Shown: positions 16,458 to 26,768, counted from the first letter of the stretch. The stretch is 64,000 bases of DNA from Bacillota bacterium (GCA_023443045.1 JAEZWK010000018.1:1-64000); one strand, 5' to 3'. The notes: generated by a model not told the origin, from the sequence alone. Program-made: numbers and translations.

Positions 16458-17549
16458 ATGAAAAGATTAGGAAAAATCATTTATTTGATAATGTTTTTAT
16501 TTATTGTTTATTTTGGATTTATTCACATTGTGCTAGATAAGACTGAATATTTGAATTATGAAAATAGAAATGTTTATGAGATTGATTTTGATTATAGTCA
16601 ATTATTTAAGCAGGGTGTGGATGATTCGTTGGAAAAAGCTCTTAAAGATAGACTGTTTCGAGATGTTTCTAGTTATTATTATACTCTTTTGAATGAAAAG
16701 TTGTTTTTTAGAGAATTTATTAATAATGTTAGAGTTAAATCACCACATATTTACGATTTTACGAATCACGAAAAATACTCAGAACTCGCAATAAAAAATG
16801 ATCATACAGATGAAGTATTAAAGAATATTTTAATTACAAAAAATAATTTGAAAACAGAAAACAAAGAGTTTGTAGCTATTTTAGTGCCATCTATATCTTC
16901 TGTGTATAAATACCCAAAAGAAATTTTAGATCCAGAAGTTATAGATAAAAAGAATGCTGAATATATTTACAATTTTTTTGAAGCTAATGATATTAATTTT
17001 ATAAATACTAGAGAGATTTTAACTTTTGATGATTTTTTTACGACGGATCATCATATAAATTCTAAAGGAGCTAATAAAATTCTTGCTAGATTATCTGATA
17101 TTTTAAATGATAAAGGGATTAGTTTTAGCTATGATGATGATTATAATTATAAATCTCATCAGTTTAAGGGCTCTAGAAGTAGAATGATTTCTTATTTGAC
17201 TGAGACAGAAGAGATATTAGAGCCTATTTACAATTTTAATATCAAAAGATATTATGATGGCCATACAGATGTTAACGATTTTTCTAATCCATCATATGTT
17301 TCATATATGTGTGGCGACAATAAAAGGACTGAGATTGAAACCGATAATAATGGCCCTAGAGTTATTATTTATGGAGATAGTTTTAGTAATGTTTTTGAAT
17401 CTCTTATTTTAAGAAGTGTAAAGAGTATGGTTAGTTATGATTTTAGATTTGGTAGAGAAGATTATGCTGATGATGCTGATGTGGTAATTTTAATATGTGC
17501 GGAAAATGCTTTTAGATTGGGAGAAGATTATGTGAGGTATCTAAAATGA
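16458..17549 (+). CDS. DHHW-motif SGNH/AlgX-like protein, membrane anchored
   Basis: This 363-residue protein has one N-terminal transmembrane helix (residues 5-25) and an extracellular domain. It resembles the DHHW family, whose members are related to AlgX/AlgJ SGNH-type O-acetyltransferases. The histidine block FFTTDHHINSKG is near residue 195 and the serine block IIYGDSFSN near 310; the serine follows the aspartate as in SGNH folds. A role in cell-wall or polymer acetylation is plausible but unproven. It overlaps murI by 4 bp, suggesting a cell-envelope operon. Confidence 0.75.
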   Translation: MKRLGKIIYLIMFLFIVYFGFIHIVLDKTEYLNYENRNVYEIDFDYSQLFKQGVDDSLEKALKDRLFRDVSSYYYTLLNEKLFFREFINNVRVKSPHIYDFTNHEKYSELAIKNDHTDEVLKNILITKNNLKTENKEFVAILVPSISSVYKYPKEILDPEVIDKKNAEYIYNFFEANDINFINTREILTFDDFFTTDHHINSKGANKILARLSDILNDKGISFSYDDDYNYKSHQFKGSRSRMISYLTETEEILEPIYNFNIKRYYDGHTDVNDFSNPSYVSYMCGDNKRTEIETDNNGPRVIIYGDSFSNVFESLILRSVKSMVSYDFRFGREDYADDADVVILICAENAFRLGEDYVRYLK

Positions 17550-18178
17550 AGATTTTAGTTTTGGATTCTGGTGTCGGTGGAAGAGTTGTCGAGAATTATT
17601 TAAAACATATGCTTGATAAAAAGCACAAAATAAAATATATATCTGATTCTGAAAATGTGCCATATGGTTCTAAATCTACAGAAGAAATTTTAAGTCTAAC
17701 CGATAAAATGATAGCTCCATATAAAGGAATGTATGATATTTTGGTTCCTGCATGTAATACAATCTCTTGTGCTATGATAAAACATAAGGTGTATGATGAA
17801 AAAACCATAGATATAATAAGACCTACCATAAAGATTTTAGAAAATCAAAATCTTAAAAATTTAGCGGTTATATGTACACCATATACTCACAATAGCGGGA
17901 TATACCAAAAAAAATTGCACTGTTTGAGTTTGCCATGCGCCAATTTAGCTAGATATGTAGAAGATGATGATTATATAAAAATTGTTCAGGAAGTGGAAAG
18001 AATTACAAACTATCTGATTAAAAGAAATATAAATAGAATTATTTTAGGTTGTACTCATTACGAAAAAATTGATTATATTTTTAGAAATGTCGCGCCACAA
18101 TTAGAGTTTTTGTATCCGGGAAAATATCAAGCTCAATACGTGCTTAAACGTGTGCTGAAACTTGAAAAAAATGTTTAA
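17546..18178 (+). CDS. murI: Glutamate racemase, short form
   Basis: MurI supplies D-glutamate for peptidoglycan by racemising L-glutamate. Both catalytic cysteines are present: C70 in PACNTIS and C169 in LGCTHY. The DSGVGG motif (residues 7-12) and ENVPYGSKS are also intact. At 210 residues it is about 50 shorter than usual, with a compact second lobe, and a related aspartate/glutamate racemase role cannot be excluded. It is coupled to the DHHW gene and has its own terminator. Confidence 0.85.
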   Translation: MKILVLDSGVGGRVVENYLKHMLDKKHKIKYISDSENVPYGSKSTEEILSLTDKMIAPYKGMYDILVPACNTISCAMIKHKVYDEKTIDIIRPTIKILENQNLKNLAVICTPYTHNSGIYQKKLHCLSLPCANLARYVEDDDYIKIVQEVERITNYLIKRNINRIILGCTHYEKIDYIFRNVAPQLEFLYPGKYQAQYVLKRVLKLEKNV

Positions 18179-18208
18179 AATACTTGTAACTAATTAAAAA
18201 TTATTATA

Positions 18209-18245
18209 AAATAAGAGTGGAGTATACTGCTCTTATTTGTTTTTA
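18209..18245 (+). terminator. Terminator between murI and proS
   Basis: A perfect 9-bp stem AAATAAGAG/CTCTTATTT is followed by GTTTTT. Confidence 0.7.
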
Positions 18246-18264
18246 TAAAAAAGTCGGAGGAACT

Positions 18265-19965
18265 ATGAAATTAACTAATTATTATTTACCAACTTTGAGG
18301 GAAATACCTCAGGATGCTGAAATAGAAAGTCACAAATTGATGCTAAGAGCAGGTATGATCAGAAAAACTGTTTCTGGTATTTATTCATACTTACCATTAG
18401 GTCTTAAAGTTTTAAGAAATATAGAGGAAATAGTAAGAAAGAGAATGGATGAATCTGGTTCTATAGAGCTTAAGATGTCTATTTTACAACCAAAAGAAAT
18501 TTGGGAACAATCTGGACGTTGGGAGAAATATGGTCCAGAGATGTTTAAGTTACTTGATAGAAATGAGCGTGAATTTTGTTTAGGACCTACAGCAGAAGAA
18601 TATTATTTGACTCTTATAAAAGATGAGTTAAATACTTACAAAAAATTACCTATAAATTTATATCAAATTCAATTTAAATATAGAGATGAAAAGCGTCCTC
18701 GTTTTGGGCTTAACAGATGTAGAGAATTCTTGATGAAAGATGCATATTCCTTCGATAGAGATGCTGAAGGTTTGGAAGTTAGTTACAAAAAGATGGAAGA
18801 TGCATACGATAAGATTTTTACAGATATCGGGCTTAAATATGTTAAGGTTTTAGCTGATAATGGTCAAATGGGAGGCAAGAAATCCCAAGAATTTATAGCT
18901 TTAGCAGATACTGGTGAAAGTGAAATTTTATTTACCGATGATCTATCATTTGCATCTAATATAGAAAAATGTCCTGTTGAATATAAAATCGATGATAATA
19001 GTGAAATGCTTGAGGCTGAAGAGGTTTTCACACCGGATAAAGTTACTATAGAAGAAGTTAGTGACTTTCTAGGTGTTAAAGAATCAAATTGTGTAAAAGT
19101 TGTCGATTTATTAGTAAATGGCGAAAAAGTTTTTGTGCTCATTCCAGGGGATAGAGTATTAAATGAAACTAAACTAATTAATTATTTAAAAGTTGCAGAG
19201 CATGATATAGAGATGATGGATGAAAAAGCTATTTTAAATGCCGGAAGTTATAAAGGTTTTACAGGTCCTATAAATTTAAAAGGCAGAATTATAGCAGATG
19301 AAAGAATACCTCAAATGAAAAACATGGTAATCGGAGCGAATAAAAAGGATTATCACATAAAAAACGCAAATTACAACAGAGATTTTACTTGCGAGATTGC
19401 AGGAGATTTATTGGAGGCTAGAGAGGGAGACCTTTTAGCAGATGGAAAAAGATTAAATATTAGAAGAGGCGTAGAGGTAGGACACATTTTTTCTTTGGGA
19501 ACAAGTTATTCTGAAAGTTTGAATGCAGGATTTTTAGATGAAAATCAGAAAAAAGTTCCATATCATATGGGAAGTTATGGTGTTGGAATATCTAGAACAA
19601 TCGCGGCCATCTTAGAACAGAATTATGATGAGTTTGGTATTATTTGGCCTATAGAGATTGCACCATACCAGGTTATCATCACAACCGTAAATGCTAAAGA
19701 TGATGAACAGATGAAGATTTCTGAAGAAATATATGATGTTTTAAATAAAAAATATGAAGTTATGTGGGACGATAGACAGGAAAGAGCAGGAGTTAAATTC
19801 AACGACAGAGATCTTATAGGTATTCCTATTAGAATCACTGTTGGAAAAGATATTGCTGATGGTCTTGTGGAATTGTCATCTAGAAAAGATATTAAGAATG
19901 TAAAAAAAGTTAATATAAAAGATTTAGAAAAAGAAATAGAAAGTATGATTGAGGTTTATAAATAG
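18265..19965 (+). CDS. proS: Prolyl-tRNA synthetase, bacterial type
   Basis: This class II synthetase charges tRNA-Pro. The 566-residue length and the editing (YbaK-like) insertion between motifs 2 and 3 (roughly residues 225-385) mark the bacterial ProS type. Motif 2 is visible as QIQFKYRDEKRPRFGLNR and motif 3 as SYGVGISRTIAAI, with the anticodon-binding domain at the C-terminus. The start is the ATG after GTCGGAGGAACT, giving the family N-terminus MKLTNYYLPTLRE. A tRNA-Pro gene lies at 30.9 kb. Confidence 0.96.
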   Translation: MKLTNYYLPTLREIPQDAEIESHKLMLRAGMIRKTVSGIYSYLPLGLKVLRNIEEIVRKRMDESGSIELKMSILQPKEIWEQSGRWEKYGPEMFKLLDRNEREFCLGPTAEEYYLTLIKDELNTYKKLPINLYQIQFKYRDEKRPRFGLNRCREFLMKDAYSFDRDAEGLEVSYKKMEDAYDKIFTDIGLKYVKVLADNGQMGGKKSQEFIALADTGESEILFTDDLSFASNIEKCPVEYKIDDNSEMLEAEEVFTPDKVTIEEVSDFLGVKESNCVKVVDLLVNGEKVFVLIPGDRVLNETKLINYLKVAEHDIEMMDEKAILNAGSYKGFTGPINLKGRIIADERIPQMKNMVIGANKKDYHIKNANYNRDFTCEIAGDLLEAREGDLLADGKRLNIRRGVEVGHIFSLGTSYSESLNAGFLDENQKKVPYHMGSYGVGISRTIAAILEQNYDEFGIIWPIEIAPYQVIITTVNAKDDEQMKISEEIYDVLNKKYEVMWDDRQERAGVKFNDRDLIGIPIRITVGKDIADGLVELSSRKDIKNVKKVNIKDLEKEIESMIEVYK

Positions 19966-19973
19966 GAGGGAAA

Positions 19974-21431
19974 ATGTCAGTTAGAGTAAGATTTGCACCA
20001 TCTCCTACTGGATATTTGCATATAGGTGGATTACGTACCGCTTTATTCAATTATTTATTTGCTAAAAAAAATGGTGGGGAATTTATTTTAAGAATTGAAG
20101 ATACAGATAGAACAAGATATGTAGAAGGTGCTATAGAAAATTTGATAGAGGCACTTCACTGGAGTGGTATAGACTATGATGAAGGTCCTAAATTGATAGA
20201 AGGTAATTTGAAAGAAGTTGGTGAGTTTGGACCTTATATCCAATCCGAAAGGTTAGAGCTTTATAGAAAAGTAGTTGATGAGCTAATCGAAAAAGGTTTT
20301 GCATATTATTGTTTCTGCACCAAAGAAAGATTGGACGATATTAGAAAAGAAAGAGAAATCAGAGGTTTAGTGCCTAAATACGATGGTTTTTGTAGATCTA
20401 TTCCATTGGATGAAGCTAAAAAACGTGTTGCAGCTGGAGAGGAATATGTAGTTAGGTTAAAGCTTCCTCCTAATAGAGATATAGAATTTAATGATCTTGT
20501 AAGAGGTAAAATAGTTATAAACACAAATGATATGGATGACCAAGTACTGCTAAAATCTGACGGATTTCCCACATATCATATGGCGGTTGTAGTAGATGAT
20601 CATTTTATGGGAGTTACTCATATAGTTAGAGGAGAAGAATGGCTGCCATCTACACCAAAGCATGTATTTTTATATGAAGCATTAGGTTGGGAAAAACCAA
20701 CTTACGTACATTTACCAACCGTTCTAAATAAAGATAGAAAAAAATTGTCCAAAAGACAGGGAGATGTGAGTGTAGAAGATTTTAGAAGAGCCGGTTATCT
20801 AAATCAGGCTTTAGTAAATTATTTAGCTCTTTTAGGTTGGAGTCCTGATAAAGATGATGAGTTTATGACTCTTGATGAAATGGTTGAATTATTTACATTT
20901 GATAGAGTTTCAAAAACAGGCGGTATTTTTGATATAGAAAAACTCAATTGGATGAATGCACATTATATTAGAAATACAGAAAATGGTGTTTTACTTGATC
21001 TAGCAACACCATATTTGAAAGAAGTTTTAAATATAGAGCCTTCAGATATTTCCAAAAATAGATTTTATTATGAAATGATGATGAATTCAGTAAAAGAAAA
21101 TGCAAGCACATTAAAAGTCTTGGCAGAAAAATGTGCTATGTTTATGCCGGGAAATCTTATAATAGAAGATGATGCAAAAGAGTGGATAGAAAATGAAAAT
21201 TCACCAGTTTTAAAATCTGCTATTATAGAAATGCTAAAGGATGAAGAGTTAACCATAGAAAATGCAAACACTTTTATGAATCGTCTAAAAGAAAAAACTG
21301 GAATTAAGGGAAAAAATCTATTCATGCCAGTTAGAGCCATGCTCACAGGTAATGTACATGGTCCAGAATTTAATGAAGTTTTATTTTTATTAGGTAAAGA
21401 TGAAATTATAGAAAGATTAAATAATTATTGA
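19974..21431 (+). CDS. gltX: Glutamyl-tRNA synthetase
   Basis: This class I synthetase attaches glutamate to tRNA-Glu. The HIGH-type signature lies in FAPSPTGYLHIGGLRTALFN at the N-terminus, and the KMSKS-type motif reads KLSKRQGD near residue 260. An FCTKERLDDIR segment lies in the insert. The 485-residue length is normal. It follows proS by 8 bp with an AGGAGG site, so the two synthetase genes form an operon. Confidence 0.96.
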   Translation: MSVRVRFAPSPTGYLHIGGLRTALFNYLFAKKNGGEFILRIEDTDRTRYVEGAIENLIEALHWSGIDYDEGPKLIEGNLKEVGEFGPYIQSERLELYRKVVDELIEKGFAYYCFCTKERLDDIRKEREIRGLVPKYDGFCRSIPLDEAKKRVAAGEEYVVRLKLPPNRDIEFNDLVRGKIVINTNDMDDQVLLKSDGFPTYHMAVVVDDHFMGVTHIVRGEEWLPSTPKHVFLYEALGWEKPTYVHLPTVLNKDRKKLSKRQGDVSVEDFRRAGYLNQALVNYLALLGWSPDKDDEFMTLDEMVELFTFDRVSKTGGIFDIEKLNWMNAHYIRNTENGVLLDLATPYLKEVLNIEPSDISKNRFYYEMMMNSVKENASTLKVLAEKCAMFMPGNLIIEDDAKEWIENENSPVLKSAIIEMLKDEELTIENANTFMNRLKEKTGIKGKNLFMPVRAMLTGNVHGPEFNEVLFLLGKDEIIERLNNY

Positions 21432-21432
21432 T

Positions 21433-22746
21433 ATGACAGAACTAAAAGGTATAGTAACTCGTCTGGAATTTAACAAAAAAATTATAATTAAAACAGAAGA
21501 AAGTTCCTTTAAATCAAAAGGAGCTTTTCCGCATGAAGAGGTAATTTTTACAAAAGCAAAAAAAAATCGTGTTAAAAATCTTGTGGTAATAAATAGCCCA
21601 TATAAAAAAAATCTTAACTGTAAGCATCAGGAAATATGCGGAGGATGTTCTTTTAGAGAGTTAGATTATTCAGATGAACTCAAGATAAAAGAAGAAGAAT
21701 TAAATAGATTATTTTCGGAATTTACAGATGTGTTTGAGGGGCTGGTGCCAAGTGATTATAATCTAAAATATAGAAATAAGATGGAATATACTTTTGGCAA
21801 CATTACAAAAGATGGCTGCCTCACTTTGGGTTTACACGAAAAGGGGAAGTTTCATAATATTATTTCTACTGACGGATGTTTATTAATTCCTGATGATATG
21901 GATGTTATAAGAAAAAGCACTCAAGATTATTTTAGAGAGTTAGGTATTTCTCATTACCATAGGATGAATCATGTTGGAGAATTACGCCATCTGGTAATTA
22001 GACATTCTGTATATGAGAATTCATACATGATAAATCTTGTAACTACTAGCAATATAAGTTTTGATATAAATCTTTTTGTAGATATGTTATTGAACTTAAA
22101 ATTAGATGGAATCATAAAATCAATCTATCACACAAAAAACGATTCTTTTAGTGATGCCATCGTTGCTGAAGATTATGAAAAGATTTATGGAGATGATTAT
22201 ATCTATGAAAAAGTTGCGGATATTATTTTTCCCATAAATCCATTTTCTTTTTTTCAAACCAACTCTTTAGCATGCGATTTGATGTATCGGGATCTGCGTA
22301 AAATGGTGGATGAAAATAATCATGTTTTAGATTTGTATGCAGGAAGTGCAACGATTGGGGCTATATTATCTAAAAGCGCAAATAAAGTAACTTCTGTGGA
22401 GATTAATCCCCATAATGTATCAGACGCTAAAGAAGTATTTAGACTAAATGATATTAATAATGTGGAGGTGCTTTGTTTAGATTGCAAAGATTATCTAAAA
22501 GAAAAAGATGTAAAAGAAGATGTAGTTATTATAGATCCTCCTAGAAGTGGTCTACACAATAAGGTTGTTCAATTATTAAACGAATCTGGTGTTAAGAAGA
22601 TTATTTATGTGAGCTGTAATCCGGTAACACTTGTGGAAAATCTTAAGAATTTTACCAATTATTCTATAGAATTTATAAAATCCTATGATAATTTTTCTGG
22701 CACTATGAATGTAGAGAGTATAGCGCTGCTTAATATAAAGGAATAA
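21433..22746 (+). CDS. 23S rRNA (uracil-C5)-methyltransferase, RumA/RlmCD family
   Basis: This SAM-dependent m5U methyltransferase (437 aa) has a [4Fe-4S]-type cysteine set in CKHQEICGGCSF near residues 65-76. The Rossmann motif is DLYAGSATIG, and the NPFSFFQTN loop precedes it. DPPRSGLH follows, and the catalytic cysteine is in YVSCNP. Firmicutes RlmCD methylates U747 and U1939, whereas the E. coli-like enzymes take one site each; the sequence does not decide. It starts one base after the gltX stop. Confidence 0.9.
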   Translation: MTELKGIVTRLEFNKKIIIKTEESSFKSKGAFPHEEVIFTKAKKNRVKNLVVINSPYKKNLNCKHQEICGGCSFRELDYSDELKIKEEELNRLFSEFTDVFEGLVPSDYNLKYRNKMEYTFGNITKDGCLTLGLHEKGKFHNIISTDGCLLIPDDMDVIRKSTQDYFRELGISHYHRMNHVGELRHLVIRHSVYENSYMINLVTTSNISFDINLFVDMLLNLKLDGIIKSIYHTKNDSFSDAIVAEDYEKIYGDDYIYEKVADIIFPINPFSFFQTNSLACDLMYRDLRKMVDENNHVLDLYAGSATIGAILSKSANKVTSVEINPHNVSDAKEVFRLNDINNVEVLCLDCKDYLKEKDVKEDVVIIDPPRSGLHNKVVQLLNESGVKKIIYVSCNPVTLVENLKNFTNYSIEFIKSYDNFSGTMNVESIALLNIKE

Positions 22747-22749
22747 AAA

Positions 22750-24186
22750 ATGGATAATTTAACATTATTAGCTGATTTTTACGAATTCACAATGGCAAAT
22801 GGCTATGTGGAAAAAGGAAGAAAAGATGAAATAGCATACTTTGAATATTTTTTTAGAAAAGTTCCGGATGATGGAGGGTATGCTATATTTGCAGGTCTAG
22901 AGCAATTTATTGACTATATAAAAAATTTGAAATTTAATCAAGAAGATATAGAATTTTTTAGAAAGAAGGGAATTTTTTCTGAAGAGTTTTTATCTCTTTT
23001 AAAGGACTTTGAATTTAAATGTGATGTCTGGGCTATGGAAGAAGGGGAAATTATTTTTCCTTCCGAGCCAATTGTTATTGTTAGAGGGCCACTATACCAG
23101 GTACAAATGATTGAGACGATGCTATTATTAAATTTAAATCACCAGTCTCTAATTGCTACTAAGGCTAATAGAATATGTAAAGTCGCAGAAGGTAGACCTA
23201 TTTATGAATTTGGTTCTAGACGCGCCATGGGTTCAGATGCAGCAAATTTTGGTGCTAGAGCTGCTTTTATTGGCGGGGTGGATGGCACTGCAAATACCAT
23301 TGTAGAAAGATATTTTGATATACCTGCAGTAGGTACTATGGCACATTCATGGGTACAGAGTTTTGAAAATGAATACGAAAGTTTCAAAGCCTATTGTGAA
23401 GTCTATCCAGATAATGCCTCTCTTTTGGTAGATACTTATGATGTTTTGCGCTCAGGTGTACCAAATGCTATAAAAGCTTTTGATGAAGTACTAAAACCAA
23501 TGGGAAAAAGACCTAAATCTATCAGATTAGACTCTGGAGATATATCATACTTATCCAAACAAGCTCGAAAAATGTTAGATGATGCAGGTTATAGTGATGT
23601 AAAAATAATGGCTAGTAATTCTCTTGATGAATATAAGATTCGAGATTTATTAAATCATGGTGCACAGATAGATTCCTTTGGTGTAGGTGAAAGACTTATA
23701 AGTGCCAAAAGTGATCCGGTCTTTGGTGGTGTATATAAATTGGTGGCTCTAGAAGATGATAAGGGAAATATAATTCCAAAAATAAAAATTTCAGAAGACG
23801 TCTCCAAAATCACTAACCCAGGGTTTAAGCAAGTCTATCGCATTTATGACATTAAAACTAATTATATGAAAGCGGATTTAATAACTACATTTGATGAAGT
23901 AATTGATGAATCAAAAGAGCTTGAGATCTTCCACCCACTATATATTTGGAAAAGAACTACTCTTAAAAATTTTTATACCAGAAAATTATTGAAAGAAATT
24001 TTTAAAGAGGGAAAATTAGTTTATGATCTGCCAAGTATATTTGAAATAAGAGAAAAAACAAAAATAAATTTATCTACTCTTTGGGAAGAGTTGACAAGAT
24101 TGGATGATCCGCACAGTTATTATGTGGATTTGAGTGAGAAATTATATAAAATTAGGATAGATCTATTAAAAGGTAGAAACAAATGA
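22750..24186 (+). CDS. pncB: Nicotinate phosphoribosyltransferase
   Basis: PncB makes nicotinate mononucleotide from nicotinate and PRPP with ATP stimulation, salvaging niacin for NAD. The 478-residue protein opens with TLLADFYEFTMANGYVEKG. It contains FGSRRAMGSDAANFGARAA, the HSWVQSFENEYESFKAY active-site segment, RLDSGDISYLSKQAR and FGVGERLISA. All are characteristic of the long Gram-positive PncB. It starts 4 bp after the rRNA methylase gene and overlaps dnaX by 4 bp. Confidence 0.95.
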   Translation: MDNLTLLADFYEFTMANGYVEKGRKDEIAYFEYFFRKVPDDGGYAIFAGLEQFIDYIKNLKFNQEDIEFFRKKGIFSEEFLSLLKDFEFKCDVWAMEEGEIIFPSEPIVIVRGPLYQVQMIETMLLLNLNHQSLIATKANRICKVAEGRPIYEFGSRRAMGSDAANFGARAAFIGGVDGTANTIVERYFDIPAVGTMAHSWVQSFENEYESFKAYCEVYPDNASLLVDTYDVLRSGVPNAIKAFDEVLKPMGKRPKSIRLDSGDISYLSKQARKMLDDAGYSDVKIMASNSLDEYKIRDLLNHGAQIDSFGVGERLISAKSDPVFGGVYKLVALEDDKGNIIPKIKISEDVSKITNPGFKQVYRIYDIKTNYMKADLITTFDEVIDESKELEIFHPLYIWKRTTLKNFYTRKLLKEIFKEGKLVYDLPSIFEIREKTKINLSTLWEELTRLDDPHSYYVDLSEKLYKIRIDLLKGRNK

Positions 24187-25823
24187 ATTTATATAGAAAG
24201 CTAAGACCGAAAAAATTTTCCGAGATAAAAGAGCAGAATCTAATTAAAGAAGTTCTCTTAAATCAAGTTAAAAACAATAAAATAAATCATGGATATTTAT
24301 TTAGCGGAAGTCATGGAACAGGAAAAACGAGTTGTGCTAAAATTTTTGCTCGCGCTATAAATTGTTTGAATCCAGAAAATGGTGAGCCATGTAATAAATG
24401 TAAAAATTGCCTGGAAATTTTGGAAGATAGATCGGTAGATGTGATAGAGCTAGATGCAGCAAGCAATAATGGAGTAGATAATATAAGAGAGCTAAAAAAT
24501 TTAGGAGCATATCCTCCAAGCACTCTCAAAAAAAAGGTATATATAATAGATGAAGCTCATATGCTTAGCCAATCTGCTTGTAATGCATTGCTAAAAATTT
24601 TGGAAGAGCCACCAGATCATTTGGTATTTATCTTGGCAACTACAGATCCTGAAAAATTACTAGATACTGTTAGAAGTAGACTGCAGAGATTCAATTTTCA
24701 TCGTATAGGTGACAAAACTATAAAAAGCACAATAAAAGAAGTACTAAAAGAGCAAAATGAGTTTTTGGTCGATGAAATTATCGATGTTATAGTCATGGAA
24801 TCTCATGGAGCTCTTCGTGATGCATTTTCTATTTTGGAGCAAGTTTTAAATATTCCTCATAGACCAGTTTTACTAGAAGATGTAGAGGATTTATTGGGCT
24901 CGCTTAGTGATTATAAGGTTATAAATTTAGCAATTTCACTTGTAAATAGGGATGCAAAAAAAATACACATAGAATTGACTAAACTTCTTGATGAGGGAAG
25001 AAGAGAAGATATAATTTTATTGACATTAATTAAAGTTTTTAAAGATATTCATTTAGAAATTTTAGGAATAGATACAAACTCTTATGTAAAAGAATATATA
25101 AAAGATCTTCTGGATGTAAAGCATACTAGATATATATTAGATATTATTGAAAAATTAACTGAAACTTTGAATAGTATAAAAGATGCTAGTAATCCTAATT
25201 TATTATTGGAAGCACATTTATTAACTTTTACAAGAGGAAAAGAAATTTTAAAGCCCTCGTCTTTCTCAGAAGAAAAAGAAATATTACCCATAATTAATAG
25301 CTATGTAGAAGACGAAAGAAAGACTGATAGAGAAGAAGAGGCGCTAGAAGAAAAAGATAGAGATAAAGAAAAAGAAATTGATAATCTAAAAAATGAAGAA
25401 GAAATAATCGAAAAAATAGAGAGTAATGTTAATAAAAAAATAGAAAGTAATGATAATAAAGAAGAGATTATTAACGAAAAAGTAGAAGAGAATATAGTTG
25501 ATGAAATAAAAAAAGAATATGAAGAACCCATTCGTGATACTGATAAAGATAATTTGGAATTATTCTTAGAAAAGATAAATATACATTTTCCAATCGTTGT
25601 TAGTTCCTTATCAAATTATGATATATCTTTGGAAGAAGCAAATGTTATTTTTTATAAAAAAGATCCTTCTCATATAGATAATTTGATGGACGCATACAAG
25701 GATGATTTAAATAAAATGTATAAGACAATAAATTCTAAAGGTAGTATTCTTTTTAGAAATGTAGATCCAAACATAGAAAAAGCAAGAGAGATTTTTAGAG
25801 ATAAATTGAATATTTTGAACTAA
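24183..25823 (+). CDS. dnaX: DNA polymerase III subunit gamma/tau
   Basis: DnaX is the ATPase of the clamp loader and, as tau, couples the replisome. The 546-residue protein has Walker A GSHGTGKTS at residues 42-50, a four-cysteine zinc module around CNKCKNC, the DEAH box IIDEAHML and the sensor region ILATTDPEKLLDTVRSR. Domain III follows, then a highly charged Lys/Glu linker (about 395-450) and a small C-terminal domain. The order dnaX-ybaB-recR is the classical bacterial arrangement. Confidence 0.96.
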   Translation: MNLYRKLRPKKFSEIKEQNLIKEVLLNQVKNNKINHGYLFSGSHGTGKTSCAKIFARAINCLNPENGEPCNKCKNCLEILEDRSVDVIELDAASNNGVDNIRELKNLGAYPPSTLKKKVYIIDEAHMLSQSACNALLKILEEPPDHLVFILATTDPEKLLDTVRSRLQRFNFHRIGDKTIKSTIKEVLKEQNEFLVDEIIDVIVMESHGALRDAFSILEQVLNIPHRPVLLEDVEDLLGSLSDYKVINLAISLVNRDAKKIHIELTKLLDEGRREDIILLTLIKVFKDIHLEILGIDTNSYVKEYIKDLLDVKHTRYILDIIEKLTETLNSIKDASNPNLLLEAHLLTFTRGKEILKPSSFSEEKEILPIINSYVEDERKTDREEEALEEKDRDKEKEIDNLKNEEEIIEKIESNVNKKIESNDNKEEIINEKVEENIVDEIKKEYEEPIRDTDKDNLELFLEKINIHFPIVVSSLSNYDISLEEANVIFYKKDPSHIDNLMDAYKDDLNKMYKTINSKGSILFRNVDPNIEKAREIFRDKLNILN

Positions 25824-25839
25824 TAGAAAGGGGACAAAA

Positions 25840-26166
25840 ATGAAAAAATTTACACCAAATAATATGCAAAATATGATGAAACAAGTACAAAAATTACAAA
25901 AAGAAATGATGGAAAAAAAGGATCAAGTAGAAAATGAATTGTTTGAAGGTACTTCTGGCGGTGGAGTTGTTAGAGTAACTGTAAGCGGTAAAAAAGAAGT
26001 AACTAAAATAACTATCGACAAAGAAGTGGTTGATCCAGAAGATATAGAAACTCTAGAAGATTTATTGATAGCTGCTATTAATGATGCAATGAAAGAAGCA
26101 GATAAAAAAATGGAATCTAGCATGGGTCAATTCTCTCAAGGATTAGGAATTCCTGGATTATTTTAA
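25840..26166 (+). CDS. YbaB/EbfC nucleoid-associated protein
   Basis: This 108-residue dimeric DNA-binding protein of the YbaB family has an N-terminal amphipathic helix (NMQNMMKQVQKLQKEMMEKK). The signature GTSGGGVVRVTVSGKKEV is followed by the conserved VDPEDIETLEDLLIAAINDA helix. It sits between dnaX and recR and overlaps the recR start by one base (TAATG), consistent with a recombination or replication role reported for the family. Confidence 0.94.
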   Translation: MKKFTPNNMQNMMKQVQKLQKEMMEKKDQVENELFEGTSGGGVVRVTVSGKKEVTKITIDKEVVDPEDIETLEDLLIAAINDAMKEADKKMESSMGQFSQGLGIPGLF

Positions 26167-26759
26167 TGAGCAATATATTAAAAAATTTAACCGATAAATT
26201 GGAAAAATTGCCAGGTATTGGTAAAAAGTCTGCTGTAAAAATGACTTATCACATTGTAAGTATGTCAAAAGAAGAAGCAGATGATTTGGTAGAAGCTATA
26301 ACACTTGTTAAGGAAAATATTAAAAAGTGTAAATTATGTGGGTATTATTCTGATGGTGATCTCTGTGAGATTTGCAAAAGTCCTGCTAGAGATAGGTCAA
26401 AACTCATGATAGTTTCTACTGTAAGAGATATAGAGGCGTTTGAAAACACAAGTTATAACGGTCTATATTTTATAATTACAACACCTGAGGTAAAACCCAA
26501 AAATGATATTGGTATAAGCATGATGGATGTGGATAAATTTGCTGATAGGCTTCGTGATACTGATGTTGAGGAAGTAATACTTGCCATACCTAATCACTCT
26601 GATGCTGATGTTACTGCAGGATATTTAGCTAGCATTGCAAAGCAGATGGGAAAACATGTAACAAGAATAAGTCATGGAATACCACTAGGTGGATTGGTAG
26701 AATATTTTGACAAAGAAACATTAAATTTATCTATTGTTGATAGAAGAGAAGTTGATTAA
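26166..26759 (+). CDS. recR: Recombination mediator protein RecR
   Basis: RecR works with RecO/RecF to load RecA at gaps. The 197-residue protein has the N-terminal helix-hairpin-helix LPGIGKKSAVKM and a four-cysteine zinc finger (CKLCGYYSDGDLCEIC). A Toprim domain begins near SKLMIVSTVRDIEAFE, and the GLVEYFDKETL tail is present. Motifs and length are complete. Confidence 0.96.
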   Translation: MSNILKNLTDKLEKLPGIGKKSAVKMTYHIVSMSKEEADDLVEAITLVKENIKKCKLCGYYSDGDLCEICKSPARDRSKLMIVSTVRDIEAFENTSYNGLYFIITTPEVKPKNDIGISMMDVDKFADRLRDTDVEEVILAIPNHSDADVTAGYLASIAKQMGKHVTRISHGIPLGGLVEYFDKETLNLSIVDRREVD

Positions 26760-26768
26760 GGAGATACT

